This document shows positions 20,814 through 35,200 of a stretch of DNA of 64,000 nucleotides, in pieces. The position numbers were made by a program, and so were the translations under genes. Source of the stretch: Flectonema sp. DT1601 (Eukaryota > Euglenozoa > Diplonemea > Diplonemida > Diplonemidae); assembly GCA_964019425.1 (NCBI GenBank), contig OZ025835.1:124001-188000 (forward strand). Reading direction: 5' to 3'. The first letter of the stretch is position 1, and every line of letters begins with the position of its first letter. Under the pieces are notes generated by a model. It searched no databases. It had not been told where the DNA came from and saw only the letters and a program-made list of their open reading frames with translations.

Positions 20814-21353
20814 TTATTTCCACTTAGAACGCTGCGGGACCATGATGTCCATTTTTGCAATTTGAAGACGAGCCATTTCATTTAATGAGAGAGTCTGTTT
20901 ACTTACAGGTCCTTGTGTTAAAGATCCGTATGCTGTCTTGCTGATTGCTTGACTTGTTTTCTTTGGTTCTGTTTGTCCCAATGAAAGTGCCAACAGTTTC
21001 GATTTCGATTTGTGAATTTGACGTTCCTGCTGACGGTCAGCTTCCTCGTTGGAAATTCGTTTTTGAAATATTTTTTCTTGAGTTTTTTTTCTCTCATTTT
21101 TCTTGTCGCTCATGATAGTAGCTGACCGCCTGCTCTTATCACTGACAGATGAGCAGATCCGCAACCGCTTCTCATGTGACATTTGATGTAAACTATCTTT
21201 CGCATCAACAGTACGTAATTCTCGTCTTAAAGCTTGCGCATCTGCGAGACACTGTTTTCTTAATTTTGCTTTTTCACATTGAAGTCTTTGGTGTTGCTCA
21301 GCCGCGATAGATCTAGCAGCATTCTCTTCCCATTCCTCAACGCTGAACTTCAT
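20814..21353 (-). CDS. small basic coiled-coil protein, 179 aa, unknown
   Basis: A charged, Lys/Arg/Gln/Glu-rich protein with no membrane span or known motif. Residues 1-60 form a likely helix (EEWEENAARSIAAEQHQ), the middle is a basic helical stretch (NERKKTQEKIFQKRISNEEA), and the C-terminus ends PQRSKWK. It may be a nucleic-acid-binding or ciliary helper, but nothing in the sequence decides this. The stop lies 180 bases before the RPSA start. An acceptor-like AG is 21 bases before the ATG (21375-21376). Confidence 0.6.
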   Translation of the reverse strand: MKFSVEEWEENAARSIAAEQHQRLQCEKAKLRKQCLADAQALRRELRTVDAKDSLHQMSHEKRLRICSSVSDKSRRSATIMSDKKNERKKTQEKIFQKRISNEEADRQQERQIHKSKSKLLALSLGQTEPKKTSQAISKTAYGSLTQGPVSKQTLSLNEMARLQIAKMDIMVPQRSKWK

Positions 21354-21754
21354 TGGCGTTTCATATTTGTAATGCTGTTGTGTGAGTTGAATTAAAAGGA
21401 ATCTCTCATCGTTTTAAGAATATCGAATACTGTTCTTATTTCATGTTTATGAAAAAAGAGATTTCCCACTGCTGTAATAATTTAAATAAATAAAAACAAG
21501 AACTCTTAAGGACAAAAAAAATAATTCTATTAAATTACGATTAAGAGAGGAGACTGTTTTTTTTCTTCTTTTTTTTAAATGAAACGCAACAAAAGGCGAC
21601 TAACTTAAAAAAACGAAACCACGTTGAAACAAAAGAAACCTCAAACAGAGTGAACTGGGGTAAATAGTTAATATTGTGTAAATTGAAATAAAACAACTAA
21701 AATAGCACTTCGCAGTGCTTTTTTTTTTTTTTTTTTTTTTTTTTTTTGGACCTG
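21354..21754. other. spacer between dynein 3' end and small basic gene
   Basis: About 400 bases with a 29-T run at 21719-21747 directly next to the dynein stop, so the dynein 3' UTR starts with an A-run in the sense strand. No gene is seen. Confidence 0.5.
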
Positions 21755-24700
21755 TCACGGATACTCATCTGGTTGTAGTACAGCACAAGTACCTCGTAAA
21801 ATCCAAGAAGACGGATCTGGATCTGTTTTTTTTTTTTTAATTTTTATTATTTACTACAGATTGATTTTTGCCTTTAATCCAAAAGAGAAAACAACAACAA
21901 CTACATACCAGTAATCCTAAAAGATGCACTAAAAACAAAAGTATCACCACGTTCAGACGTTCGATACACTGGACAGGTGTATTCATTCACATTGCTACTA
22001 ACAGCAGCAACAGGAGTTCCCTTAACATGAATAATTGGAAGCTGCGGGTGAAGCATTTTAAGTGTTGGGGCCTCGAGAACACCCTGTTATTTTTTTTTTT
22101 TATTATATTTTTGTTTTGAAATTACGTTGTTGAAAAATATAAACCAAATGACATACAGCAGAAGCATCCCAACCTGCCCCTTCTAAATACAATCCATAAA
22201 TAAAAGCACCTTCTCGAGGTACGTGAGCCAGATCATCTTTTGATTTTTTAACAACGTCGGTAGTAAGTCGTAACGTGTCAAGAGCACTTCCAATTTTTCG
22301 AGCACTTGTTTGGAGGATCGTGTTGAGGAACGACGCAGGGTAAAATAAACCAGAAAGCCACACAGCAACAGGTAATTGTAAATGTTGAGCCCAAACATCC
22401 AAGTGATTGTACCGTGATAAGAAATCAGTAAACCAATGATGAAGTGATAGGGTACTCCGATAACTAACTGATCTCCATCTATTTGGAACAGAATCCTTAC
22501 TGAGAGATGACAACACTTCTTCAACAGGTTCTGAGATAGAAATCTGTCCACGTAAACCACTTAAACATTCATTCAAGCTATCTCTCATTGTCGTTATTAA
22601 AGTATTCATTAACTGCATTTCTTGAATAACAAATACAGAAATAGGAGTGCTATCCTGTGAATGATAATCCTGCAAGTTAAACAACTCCGGTAGCTGATGA
22701 TATAACAAATCGATAATATTAAATGTTTTGTTGGTGTTGTTGTTTTTATTATTAAAGAGGTCGTTAATATTTTTATCACTTTGAGTTGGTTCTATTGCCT
22801 GAGATGAACTAACAGTTGTATTCAAAGCGAGGGAATCTATAGTGTTGTTGTTTTCTTTTTCAACCGATTGAGTTGTTTCATCTGTTGTGTTGTCACGGTT
22901 AATCTGATCTTCTGAACTACATAAAAGTATATTCATGTCGTCGATAAGAAGTTCTCCTCTACTTGTTAAAGAAGCAATCTCACTGTTGGCATGCATAAAG
23001 ACTTGCGACGCATTCTCACTTGGAAAATTATTTTCTATATGATGAGTGTATTGCTGAATAGTACCACCTTGAGGACAGGTCACACCAGGTGTGATTCTAC
23101 CTGACTGAAGAACATCACTGCTGAGAGTGTTTCTTAATAGCGTTCGTAGCATTCTTTGATCCCATTTATCACTCACATGTCCTCCATAAATAATTTCACC
23201 AATAAAGTAGTGAACATCAACCCATGGAACAGTTGTGGTGTTTACGTCTAAATGAGATGATAATACCTGTGCACAAATCGTTAGATCATTAGTCCCAAAT
23301 GCATATCGTTTTGACCATCCTTGATTTCCAAATCTATTTCTACATATAGCAGCTGCATGAAAATAAGTCAACGCGAATAATAATCTTTTGTGTTCGATAC
23401 ATTTAAGACCAGATTCTAGTTGTTCATGAGAGAAACATGACCAAGCTCGAAGCATGTTTGATTTAATTTCAGGCGTTGGATCGTCTGATAATAATTTCAT
23501 TGACTGCTGGACGATAACCTGAGGAACTCGTTGTTCAGGTAGGTCACTGGGTTCAACTGTCATGAATAATCTAAAGTCTTTGTGAGGTCTTCCAATTGCT
23601 CCTTCGAAAACCGATTCAAAACTATAAAGCCACTCACCCATGAGATGTAAGTTTGATAATATTACCCAACCACCTTGTTTTGAATATTGACGGAGGGTGT
23701 CAATAGTAAACTGTTCTTGACCAGGTCCCATTCCAATGACTTGAAGTGATCCAGCTGATTCTGATACTCCGACTTTGTGAGCCAAGGTTTCTAAATTCTT
23801 AAGAACATCACACCCCTGTGAAATAATATACATCACAGGATGTGTTGATGAGGCTTCTCTCAACACATCAGTCATTGTAGTTGGTGTCGTTGCAGTAAAC
23901 GACTCTCCTAAAAGCTCTGTTACAAAATTATGTCCCGCAGCAGCGACTCTATCTGGTCGCAACACTTTAATTAAAAGCATCTTTTCAAACAAAGATAAGT
24001 ATCTAGCGTCTCCCGGAAGACGTTCTTCTTCAGGTTTTTCTGATGCTATCCAGTCTTTCCAACGCTTCCCACGTTTTTCTATTTCCCCAACAAGAGATGA
24101 GAATTGATGAATTTTTTTTGATAATAATCGAAGAGAATCCCACTGGTCTTGTTGAATACAAGATACAGGACAGGGTTCCGATGACTGGGGTTGAACTGTT
24201 TGGGGTTCTTTTAATAAAAAGAATCGAAGCTGATCGTTAGGAACTGCATCAACGTCTTGCAAGACTGATATACCAACAATCATATCGAATACGAATCTGT
24301 GTCTGTCTAGTAGTCCTCTCTTAACGTGTTTACAAAGTGTTAAAGTTACAATACTAGAGAGTTCTCGAGTTACTTCAGAAATAGGAAGTTCTGCTTCTTC
24401 TGTCAATGAACTGTATGGAGATTGGTTTAGTGATTTACAAAATAAAACATTAAAGATATCTACAGAGTATTGGTATAGCCATTGCAACTTTTCCAAATCA
24501 GAAAGGATAAAAAACATTATCGAACCTCTTCTTGCCACAGGTAAATACTGTTGTCGCACTTCATCTATTTGTTGTTTTACGTTGGTACAGTTTTTTACTT
24601 TTAACTTTAGTTCAGTTACACTGCTTTTGATTAATTCTAATTGTTCTACAAGAGGACGATCTACAGAACCTTCTTTCATGTCTCCGAAGTCGGTTATTAA

Positions 24701-27700
24701 CTTTTCTTCAAGTTCCGATATCATAATACAACAGTGATTGATGTTATATAATTGTTCTTCCATTTGTTCTTCAATGTCAGGTCTTACTTTGTTAACGACT
24801 ACTTCGAGAAGATGATCTTCAAATCCTTTTTTTGTTACAGAAAAATTAATAACCTGAACATCACAATGAATATCTGGATTCTTATACAACGTTTGCAGTA
24901 TAAGTCGGAAACTTGGATTGCACTCAACTAACTTTCCTCCAGGAGGTAGGGAGAGATATTTCTTTTGAGAAGATCCGTCATCAGGTGATGTTTGTAAGTC
25001 TCTTTCAATAGCAGTAATCAGAACAGGGTCTAACACGGTACCAACTCTTTCGACAATTACACAATATCCATTTCGGATACCCTTCACTAACGAATCAAAC
25101 AGGTTAGGACCTTGTCTTGTTAAGATGTACTTTTTATTATTAATCTCTTTCACTGGATGTTCTTGCATCTTAACTCGACGACCTCTTCCAGCAGTTTTCT
25201 CAGTTGTCGGTGGTGTTGGTATTGCTGGACGTTGTTCATCTATATTTGATATTTGATATCTGGATTTATCTCTAGTTTCACCTCTTGCTAGTGACATAAG
25301 CCAAGCAAGTCCTCTCTGTTGAGGATCCACAATGACTACAGGATTGGTAACGTGCATACAAATAGCTGCATTTTGAACTGAAACAGAATCTGTTGGTAAG
25401 TTTTGATTATACCAACTAGCAGTCTCCGCTTTAGTAGTTAACATATTTAAGGGATCTAGTCCTCCTTCAGTGTGTGGAACTGGTAGGGAAGACAAGACAT
25501 TACCCCAACTGCTTATCAAAGAATTTCTAAATTCAGAAGAGAATGGAGAAGCGTATGAAAGTGTCGCAGCTGCTAAGACTGCGTCACCCAAAAGAGATTG
25601 TCGATTGCAGTTCAATTCAAATACTTCTGATTCCCATCTGCTCTTGTCTGGACCTAATGAAGTAATAATTCTTTGTGATAATTGTAACTTTTCATTTAAA
25701 CCCTCACCTTCTCCAACAACAGAATCTCTGTCTCGTTGAGCGTCTTGAACTGCTTGCGATAGTTCCGTTTGTTTTACTTTTAGTCTTTCAACTTGAGTTT
25801 TAATTTTTGTTACTTTTAATTGTGCTTCATCGTAACGTAGTTCTGAGTCGGCTACTAATTCTCTCTTTGGTTGAATGAACGCGTAGAGCTCAAAGTATTT
25901 TACAAGTTGGAGAACCCATTCACAAAGACCTGCTGCTGCTATACTTTTTGTTGTAATAACATCAACTGAAAACTCTGCAGATGCGATATAAGGCTTTACT
26001 TGAGCTATCTGTGTCTCGGTGATGCTTTGCTTTTTCAGATTTCGTAGATCGTTTAAAAACACGTCTACTCGTTGCATATATTTTTGTGCTGCTGCCCAGG
26101 ATCGATCCCGTGCCATCCCAGACGGAGCAAGAAGAATAATTACACAAGAAAGAACACATTGAACTTCACTTGGAGGCATCTTAAATGATTTTAGCTCACT
26201 CAAACTATCCTTATCAAGTCTATCTAGAGCTTGTTGTGCTGAGGTTAGGATGGGTTCAAGTTTGTTTTGATCTGATTCCAATTCTTTTTTTTTCTCTTCG
26301 AGGAGGGCTACCAACTCAGTTGCTCTTCCAGCTTCTGTCACCGCTTTGCGATTTTCAGCTGCGACGGCATCTCTCTCTTGCTCAAGTCTTCGAATGAGCT
26401 CATCGACACATGCGCGTTTTTCAACCTCTTCATTGCGTTTACTATTAATGTTTTGTTTTAGTGACATAACGTCGTTAGATGTTTTAGTTAATTGAGATAG
26501 ACAGCGCTCTAGTTTACTTTTTGATGTGTCACACTTTTCAAACTGACTTGACAATAAGGATTTATAAGTATCAATAAACCTCGTGAAAGTCTTACAGGTA
26601 ATGTGATAAACTTGACCTGTTTGTTTATAAACTGTTGATGCGAGCAGAAGAGATTCACTGTGACAGGTTGCTAATAGTTTTATAATTGAAGACAGCACTT
26701 CCGGATCACAGGTATCTGGTGTCAGGCAGACACCAGTACCCGTACCGCGTAGGCTGAGCTGTTCTCTAGCGACAGCTTCTAGCGCTGTGATATCTAATTG
26801 GCGAAAGTAATTTTGAACTGTTTTTCCAATAATAGAAGGAAACCTTCTACAACGAACACGTAAACTTTCACCAGGTTGGACACACAGAATCGCGTGTAAG
26901 ACTTTTCTAGCGCGAGCTACAAAGAAAGCCCAACAATTCTCAGGTGTGTCAATCATTAAAGAAGCTCTCACATCTGGTCGAACCTTTCTAATTGTATCGT
27001 TACGAGTCTCATTGTCATAAAGTTCAATACACTCACCAGTTTCTAAGAAGTTACTAATTGTGATTAGTGTTTGTGTGTCTTGTAGTAGACTCTCTCCTAT
27101 AACGAACGCTATCGTTTCACCTTTAACACCACCACGGGAATATAATGAACGAAATTCTTCTGGAAAATCTGATGATTTACAAGTCATATTCACGACGTGT
27201 AACTTTGATAACAATCCAGCAAGAACAGCACAAGATCTCTTTCCTATTCCTGGTGGTCCGACAAGAAGAAGATTGCCATAAGGGCGACAGAGGATTCTTG
27301 AGATTCGAACGACATGTTCTGCTGATTTTTCGAAAATAGTCATCTTCTCCAATTGGTCACAATTCTGTTGTGATTTACTACTAGACGAGATATCAGATGA
27401 GGTGTATCTCTGTTTCTTTCTTACTAAGAGGTTTGTTAGAGCATTCAATGAAGGAATCTTAACATAACTATCTCCTTCTGTGTCGGCAGTTCTGTAAAAA
27501 GACGCAAACAGAAGTGGTCCATTAATGTCAAGACATTCACTTGGGAAATACAATTCAGAAACCCTTCTAATTACAGATGAGGCTATACTTTGATCTTGTT
27601 CATTACAAAGTCTATTGCTGTAGGTGTTGTGAACTTCCGATAACCACAGTCTTACCATCTCTGTTAAAGTTGAAGTCTTACTGAGATGTGGTAATCCTAA

Positions 27701-30700
27701 TATCACTCCCTCAAAGATCTCACTAAGCTGACAAAGAGAAACAAGACAACGACCGTGTGTTGCTGACTGAGGTGAATTCTGAACAACACTTTTCATTTTA
27801 TCAAAAATATCTAACGTTGCATCAATTAGTTTGTCTTGTAGTCGTTGTGTGTTCGATGATTGTTTATTACTACCAAAAGAATGCGACAGCAGCTTTGAAA
27901 AAATAAAAGCAGCTGTCTCCCTTGAAGGAGTTGGTACATGCATAGTTATAAAGTGATGCATCAGCCTGCTACTTAAATGATAAGAACCAACTGTTGGGTT
28001 TAGTGTTCCGACGACTTGAACATCGCAGACTTGAGTTGTCTGCCATCTAACTCTTTCATACCAATGACCGAATTCTATTTGTTGTCGAAGTAGTTCTATT
28101 GGAGATTGAGTTCCGTACTCATCTACTTTACAGCTACTCATATCTTCGAGTACCCACACCAGACGTTTAGTTCTTATTGGTCCCCATCGTCTCCCCATTT
28201 TACGTTCTATTTTTCTCTCTAGTGATTGCTGAAGACTCTTTGCAGTAGTTTCATAATTAAATGCGACCGTCTGATGGCTGCACGACTCAGGAAGATTCTG
28301 CATTCGATGTTGAATGAAGAATGACTTGCCAACACCATTAATACCAACCATTAGTATCGGACGCTTTTCCTCCAGAAACTTATCGAAGAAAAACTGTGAG
28401 ACGCATGTCGCGGGAGATAGTACGTATCTGGATTGTAGAGGTGATGCGACAGACTCAAGTTGATTGTCTTTGTATCGTTTTATTCTCTCTGACCATTTCT
28501 CAAGTTTGCGAGTTTCTGGAGAGAGACAGTAGTCGAATACGGTGCCAACTTCTGGAAATTTCAATCCCCTCCATTCAGATCTCCACCACCGATCAAATCT
28601 TATTCGATACTTATCATCAGTCGATAACATTCCTCCAAATGTCCAGATGCAGGCAAATATAAACCAATGCTCTGCTTCTCTTTCATTGTGAACTTCACTA
28701 GGTGTGTTCTCATTATCAGCAGAAGGTTCCTTTAACAACACACTAATGTATGCGCAAAGTTGATGAATAAGTTGAAATTCCGTGAGAGGAATAATTGTTT
28801 TCCCTTCAGTAAGAGTCCAATCAATACAACGCTGAGCATATTTATCAATAAGTGGAATGATAGTTGATGACAACTGCCTACGATCGAATAGTGATTGAAG
28901 GTATGGAAGCCAACCAGCATCAGTAGTTGGAATGAAAAGAATACCAGCACTCGAAACAGTTGCAGGTGTTGAGTACGTTAAGTGAGAAACCTCAAATAAT
29001 AAAGTCATAGAATCAGGTAGCTGAATTCTATCGTTTGAGGCGAGTGTAAGAATTCGATTATCATCCATTGCGGAGTTCATCGATTCTACCCAACCCGTAT
29101 CAATTTCTCCATCGAATATGACCCAACTAAAATCAACACTATTTCTAACAGATTGTTCAGTAAATGATCTCATGATCCCACTGGCTAACCCATCAACCCA
29201 TTCTCTACTTCCTTTCATAGTTCCAAATAACTCACTGCTGGTTACCGCTTTAGGATTTATCGTTTTTTCATGATGTTTAATTTGGTTTGCAGAGTCTCTT
29301 ATTTTATATGATTTCAGTAACGCTTTTCTACATGTTGTTTTACCACATGCCGCTGCTCCAATTATTATAATGCATCGCTTTACACTTAGTAAATCATGGA
29401 GTTGATAGCACTTTAGAATAAGACCTTCTTCAGGTTGGAGACCTGCTGTTTGACAAGATTGTTTGATGTTTTTATCAAATGATTGTTGTCTCTTTATACT
29501 AATGGTCTGTGAACAAGGGAAGAAGTCATGACACAGATTGTTAAACACTTCAATATCTTCAGGAACCAGCATTGGAATTTTATACTCTCTCACTACTTGT
29601 AGAAGTACTTCAGAATCACTTATTTCTGATGGCATAGATCTTCTGCATTCACCAGCCATGGTTAGTAAAGATCGAATAGCCCTTAGTCCCCAGTCATAAT
29701 GGATTTGTTTACTTAAGATTGATGAACACATATCAAATAATGAAATTAATTTATTTGATAATACTTTCGTATCAGAGTATCCCTCTGCCAGTAACAAACC
29801 CTCTGAGATGATAGCCACGTCTGGATACGCTACTACTACAGGACGGAATAATAGTTTTAAATTACATGGTAGTTCTGTGCGTCCGATAGAAGCAGGGTTC
29901 AGAGTTATGAATATTCCAACAGAGGGAAGTAGAGCAACTTCATCTTTTCCAATTATATGATCTTGTTTACCTTCACGAAGTGCTTCGAATATTCGTTTAA
30001 ATTGCTGTGCGACAACCGATAAGACTCCCAACTTCACTCTGTTTAGTTCATCAAAACATCCCCAAACTCCTGCAGCAGTTAATCCTTTAAAAACTGATTC
30101 AAGTGTTCTTATCGTCATTTGATCTGAACAATTAAAAACATAACAAGTACGTCCAAGATGTTTTGACAAGTCTTTTATCGTTTCTGTTTTACCTGTCCCT
30201 GGAGGACCCGATAAGATTCCACCTATCCTTAATTGAAGTGCCTGAGTCAATGTTATGAAAACTCTTTCAGTGAGGGGAGTAACAACCAATCTTATACTAT
30301 CACCATGATACTCACCGCTATAAGAAATTTGACAATCACATATGTCGGTAAAAACTCCACGAGTCTTATCATCAAGACGATGTCGGAGTTGTCGTTGCCA
30401 TGTGAATGAATTTTTATTATCAGTTTTACTACTTATTAGAGTTTCAATTATTTCAGTGTGGTGGATTGCTTGCGTTGTTATATTAATTAATCTCCTCCTC
30501 TTGATGTTCGATGATACCGAGGGAATTATTTCTAAAAGTTCTTTTACAAGTCCTTCGTATCGTCGGTGTTGCTCTTTCATTGCTGACTCATTTCCATCTT
30601 CCATACCACGAAAAGCTATTGGTATATCAATTGAAAAGTGAATGTGCGTCACAACAAGTGCGACTTGTGTTATAGTTGTGTGAAGCCAATGTTTTCGTGA

Positions 30701-32183
30701 TGTACTACTAAATGATGAAATTGCTTGTTCGATAAGAACGAATATTGTATTAACAATATCATCAACACAACTCTGCAACCACTGTTCAATCCTACCTGAA
30801 CAACTAACCCCAGAAATCAAATCAAACTGTTCTCCTCCTTTACTTATTGTTGTTACTGCTGTATTCCCATCAAATACAAATCTACTGATAGACTGCAACA
30901 CTAACGGAATGTGACTCATAACAGATTGTGGATCTTTACCAGCTGTTGATAATATTTCTAATAAATGAGGTGTTGATACAAAATAAAATCTTGGGAATGA
31001 CTTTCTCTTTTGATCCATGTATCCCTCTAACTCTCTCTCACACTGTGCTAGTTGTGTTTGAAGTGATAGAAGCGATACCTCCCTACCTTCATTACAACAC
31101 AGTGGGATTATTAATGGATTCTTATGAGCTTCTCGGATTAGTGATTTGACTTGAGTGTCAACTTCGAGAAACAATTGAGTTTCTCGAGGTAGCTGTAATT
31201 TTATATCATCAGATCTCATGTAAATAGGCTGCAAATATCTCCAAGTATGTTGTGCTTCCGTGAGTGATGTCAGGACAACTTCGACTGTTGCTAATTTCTT
31301 TTGCCATTTTTGAACTTCTTCCGCATACTCTGACACAAATTTATTCTGACAAAGAGTCTGCAATAGCAGTTGATGCTCCTCAATAGTAACCTGAACCTCA
31401 GGAGATACTTTAAATAAACTGTACTCTACATCAGTTTTATCATCAAAAACCAATGATACCCCCCTCCATATATATTCTAAGTCTGCAAGTTGTGCTTCTA
31501 TTTCACCTTGCTTTACAGCTTTACCAACGATGTTTGCTACCTCTTCAGGATATTTATATAAACTCAGTGATATGAGATTGTCAATGGTGAGATTTTTAAA
31601 AGAGAAATGAACACCAGTCTTGTTCATTAAGTCTTGCCAATGAGTAGGTCTCATCGAAGGAGTTCGCAGTGAATGAATTAAGGGAAGTGATGTTAAAAAG
31701 TTCTTAGTTCTGTCTTCTATTTGATGGTATACTTCCCATCGTCTGACGCGTTTATCAAGATTTCTAATTACATCCAAAAGGATGACTACACGACTTTCCA
31801 TATCACCAATGTCAACTTGACTACATGATAAATGATTCCAAGTATTTAGCTGATATTGTACAAGTGCTACTCCATCCCACATGTATTTAAGTAGCTTTAG
31901 GTCAGCTCTGCAATTCCTTACTGCCCTTCCTGTACTTGGCATTAGTTGGAATAGTTTTTGTTTTGCTCTCAATTCTCTTAATTGATCTTCCAAGTGTACG
32001 ACTACAATGTGTAGTTCTTTTAATGTTTTGTATGCCTCTCTTGGATTGATATCGAGTGTTACTGGTTCTTTGTTTCTGAAGGTCTCTTGATAAAACTTTG
32101 CAGAGTTTGACTCAAACCAGATCTCGAGCGCTCTTATTTTCCCAATTTCTTCATTTTGTCTGACAGTTAGCGTCTCGTTGACT

Positions 32184-32216
<33 letters not shown>

Positions 32217-35200
32217 CCCCCCCATAAAAATTGTAAAAATTCAAATGCAAAAAAAAAATATTGTTTGTACACGATAGTACCGACAACGGTGCCGAGGATT
32301 TGGATAGAACCGTTCGTTGATCCAAAAGTTCCAGGTGAGTTCTGGGCAGCTGGCTTTTGGCCAAGGCCCTCCCCAACAGACAAGAACAAAAAGACTATCA
32401 CTCCTGGTGCAACATATGCAACGAAACGCACGCACAAGAACATCGTATGCTTGCTAAACCTCCGTAGGATTCCTTATTTACAACTTATGTGTTTAATGCT
32501 CTACTTCTTTAATTTAATTTAACTCAACTCAATTAAACTGCTAAAAAAGATTATTTTCAGGACCGTCCAGGCAAGCGAGGGTGATTGAATTACTAGACTG
32601 CTGCCTGCTTGAAAGCTGGTTCAGTACCAGAGCAACGGGAACTCTAACACGCCAGGCGCTGGCGTCCGACGCGGGCCTTCTCAGAAAAATATCCCGAAGA
32701 CGGCGCTCGGTGGGGAGAGGTGCCCTCACTTCCGATCACTTCGTGTTGGTCGAGGATGAGGTGGTGATCGTCGATTAGGAGACAAAGTGTGCGAGATCTG
32801 TCCATTCGAGAGATTCACAGACGTATGCCACTAATACCCTTTTTAGCTCTTACAGTACTTATTAAGAGCAAGAAAAAAATCCGAAACTAAAACATACCTG
32901 TAAAACACTGCTTCTTCAAGTCTCTCCACAGAACTGGTGCATTTTCAACGTAACTGAGAACTGATTGTGGAAGGTGGATGTCGTGTTTTTTTAGAAGTGT
33001 GACAACACTTTTTGCTGGTTCGAACATCCGATCAAACTTTTCAGATTTTGATGTAAACCTAACCAAGTGTTTCATAACCACTACCAGGGAATCGTAACTT
33101 TGAACGTCGTTCATCGATCGAAAGTGTATTCCTGATTCTACTCGGTGGATGAAACTTTTAAAGTAGTCGAGGCATCTAATTAGTTTCCTTCTTTGATATG
33201 ATAGAAATCGTATTCTCCATTCGGATGCTAATCTGACTAATTCCCCTTTCAATGACGACGTATCTAAACAAACCCAACCATAAGAAACTTCTGAAGGCAA
33301 CGCTTCAATCTCATGTGCTAGATTGCTGTATTTTATGATTTCTGTTTCAAAATCAGAGAGAGTTGGTTTGCGAATTTGTTTTTCATGATGTTGTGGTTCA
33401 GTTCCGATGTTTCCTTGCTGACCAGTCTGACTGCTGGTTTCATCATCGAAGTCTTCTTCTTCTTCTGATGAGGAATTCGAAGTTATTTCTAACAATTCAC
33501 CGCTTTCTAGATTCAAATCAGATAATTGAGTTGTGCAATGCATCGCCAAGTCTTTGATCTCACCTTCAGCAAACCTTTCAACGTAAACATCAGCATCGGT
33601 GTACAACAGATACGAATATTTTAAAAAACCCATTCTCACCGATTCTAACTTCTGAACAGTTGTTAACATCAGTCTCAGAATTTCATCTTTAATTTGTTTT
33701 AGTTCTGGATGCTCAAAGAGAGTACCGTAATAGTGATTTGTGGGGTCATCGAGTCTTGGTAGCTGTCGTCCTATTTCAAAGATCGTATTACACCAAACAC
33801 ATACTTGGTATTGTATTGATTGTCTGTCATCTTTTTGAAGTGTCGGGTAGAATACTACTTCATTATCTTTAAAGTATAATTTGATGTTTAAGAGACGTTG
33901 ATTTTCCAAAACTTTTGGATACTTCACAAAATTTTCAGGTAATTTTCCATAAACGTCAACTGTACGAACAACTTCTAAGTGGTTAAGAAGGTGAGTGAGA
34001 GATCGTTTAATTGCGACTGTGAGACCGGCAACGAATATTTCATTTAAATGGTTCAAGTAAGCGCCCCAAGCAGGTGACTGCGAATCGACTCCGAGAGTCT
34101 GTCGAGAACTTTCAACCAAACGTTCAATTCGTTTGTATTGTTTTATAATATCATCAAGAGAACGAAGTCGTATTGAGACTTTTTCTCTCCATCTTCGACA
34201 CCATTTTCTCGCTACTCGTTCTTGCTCTGTCAGCCCTGAAGATGCTTCTCCCTGCCACATTTCAGTTAAGTGATGAAGGATGCTTTTCTTTCTGTGTTCC
34301 CATGATTCATCTTCATTAAAATGAATAATTTTATAAATATTTTTCCAATTTCGAATAATTTTAGCGACAGCATTGATATTTCCCTTCAGATAAATAAGAT
34401 TTCCGTGTAATCCGCTGACTGCTTTTGATATTTTTGCGACGAATTCGGCGATTCGAGGACTGCGCCAAGTGAGCTCCCTAAGACCATCGTCAAGAATAGA
34501 ATGAATGTGTTCTAGTGTTCTTCTAATGAGGGGTCGCTCAACTTCAATAACAGATTCAACTATTTTATTATATTGAGTTGCTACGACTTCTAACTTAGAA
34601 ACATAAATACGAAACTCTTCTCTTTGATGTAAGACACTAGTTATATTATGACCAAGAGAGTGAATGTCATGTATGCTCTGCATAGCCCAGGCATCTTCAA
34701 GAGCCTGAGCCAGACTTCTGTCGATATTAACAACCAACAGTCCACTCCCACCTAGTCTTCTTAGCAGCGGGATATCTAATTTAAAACACAGGGTTGTAAC
34801 ATGAATTTTCCAAACAGAGAGTTTTGCTTCTTTCCACGCTCTTAACTTCTCCTCCAGCAGTTCAATATTACTGTCCAACAGTCTGCTTTCTCTGGTTTCC
34901 GTCATAACGTTTTGAAGTCTCTTTAATGTTTGATAAGGATCACGAACTCTGTGAATGATGCTATTTACCCAAAACAGTAAGGATGTTACTAAAGGTAAGT
35001 GATCAGGTACAGGTTTCTCAACGTCAGTATTATTAACTGCTAGGGGAATTGAACCTGGTACGTTACCATCACTGGATACAAGTTTTGCTTCCCACCAAGA
35101 TTTCTGAGTTTCGAAAACATGAAGAAAGTGTTTGACTTCCCTGTTTAACTCGCTGACTACTTCAGTAAAGTGAGTTTCTCGTTTGTTAGAAATTGATTGT

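Noticed and set aside
32581-32778. Plus-strand 65-codon frame in the dynein intron island
   Set aside because: Frames are open on both strands because the island is GC-rich; Arg-rich translation without a motif. A structured RNA fits better.
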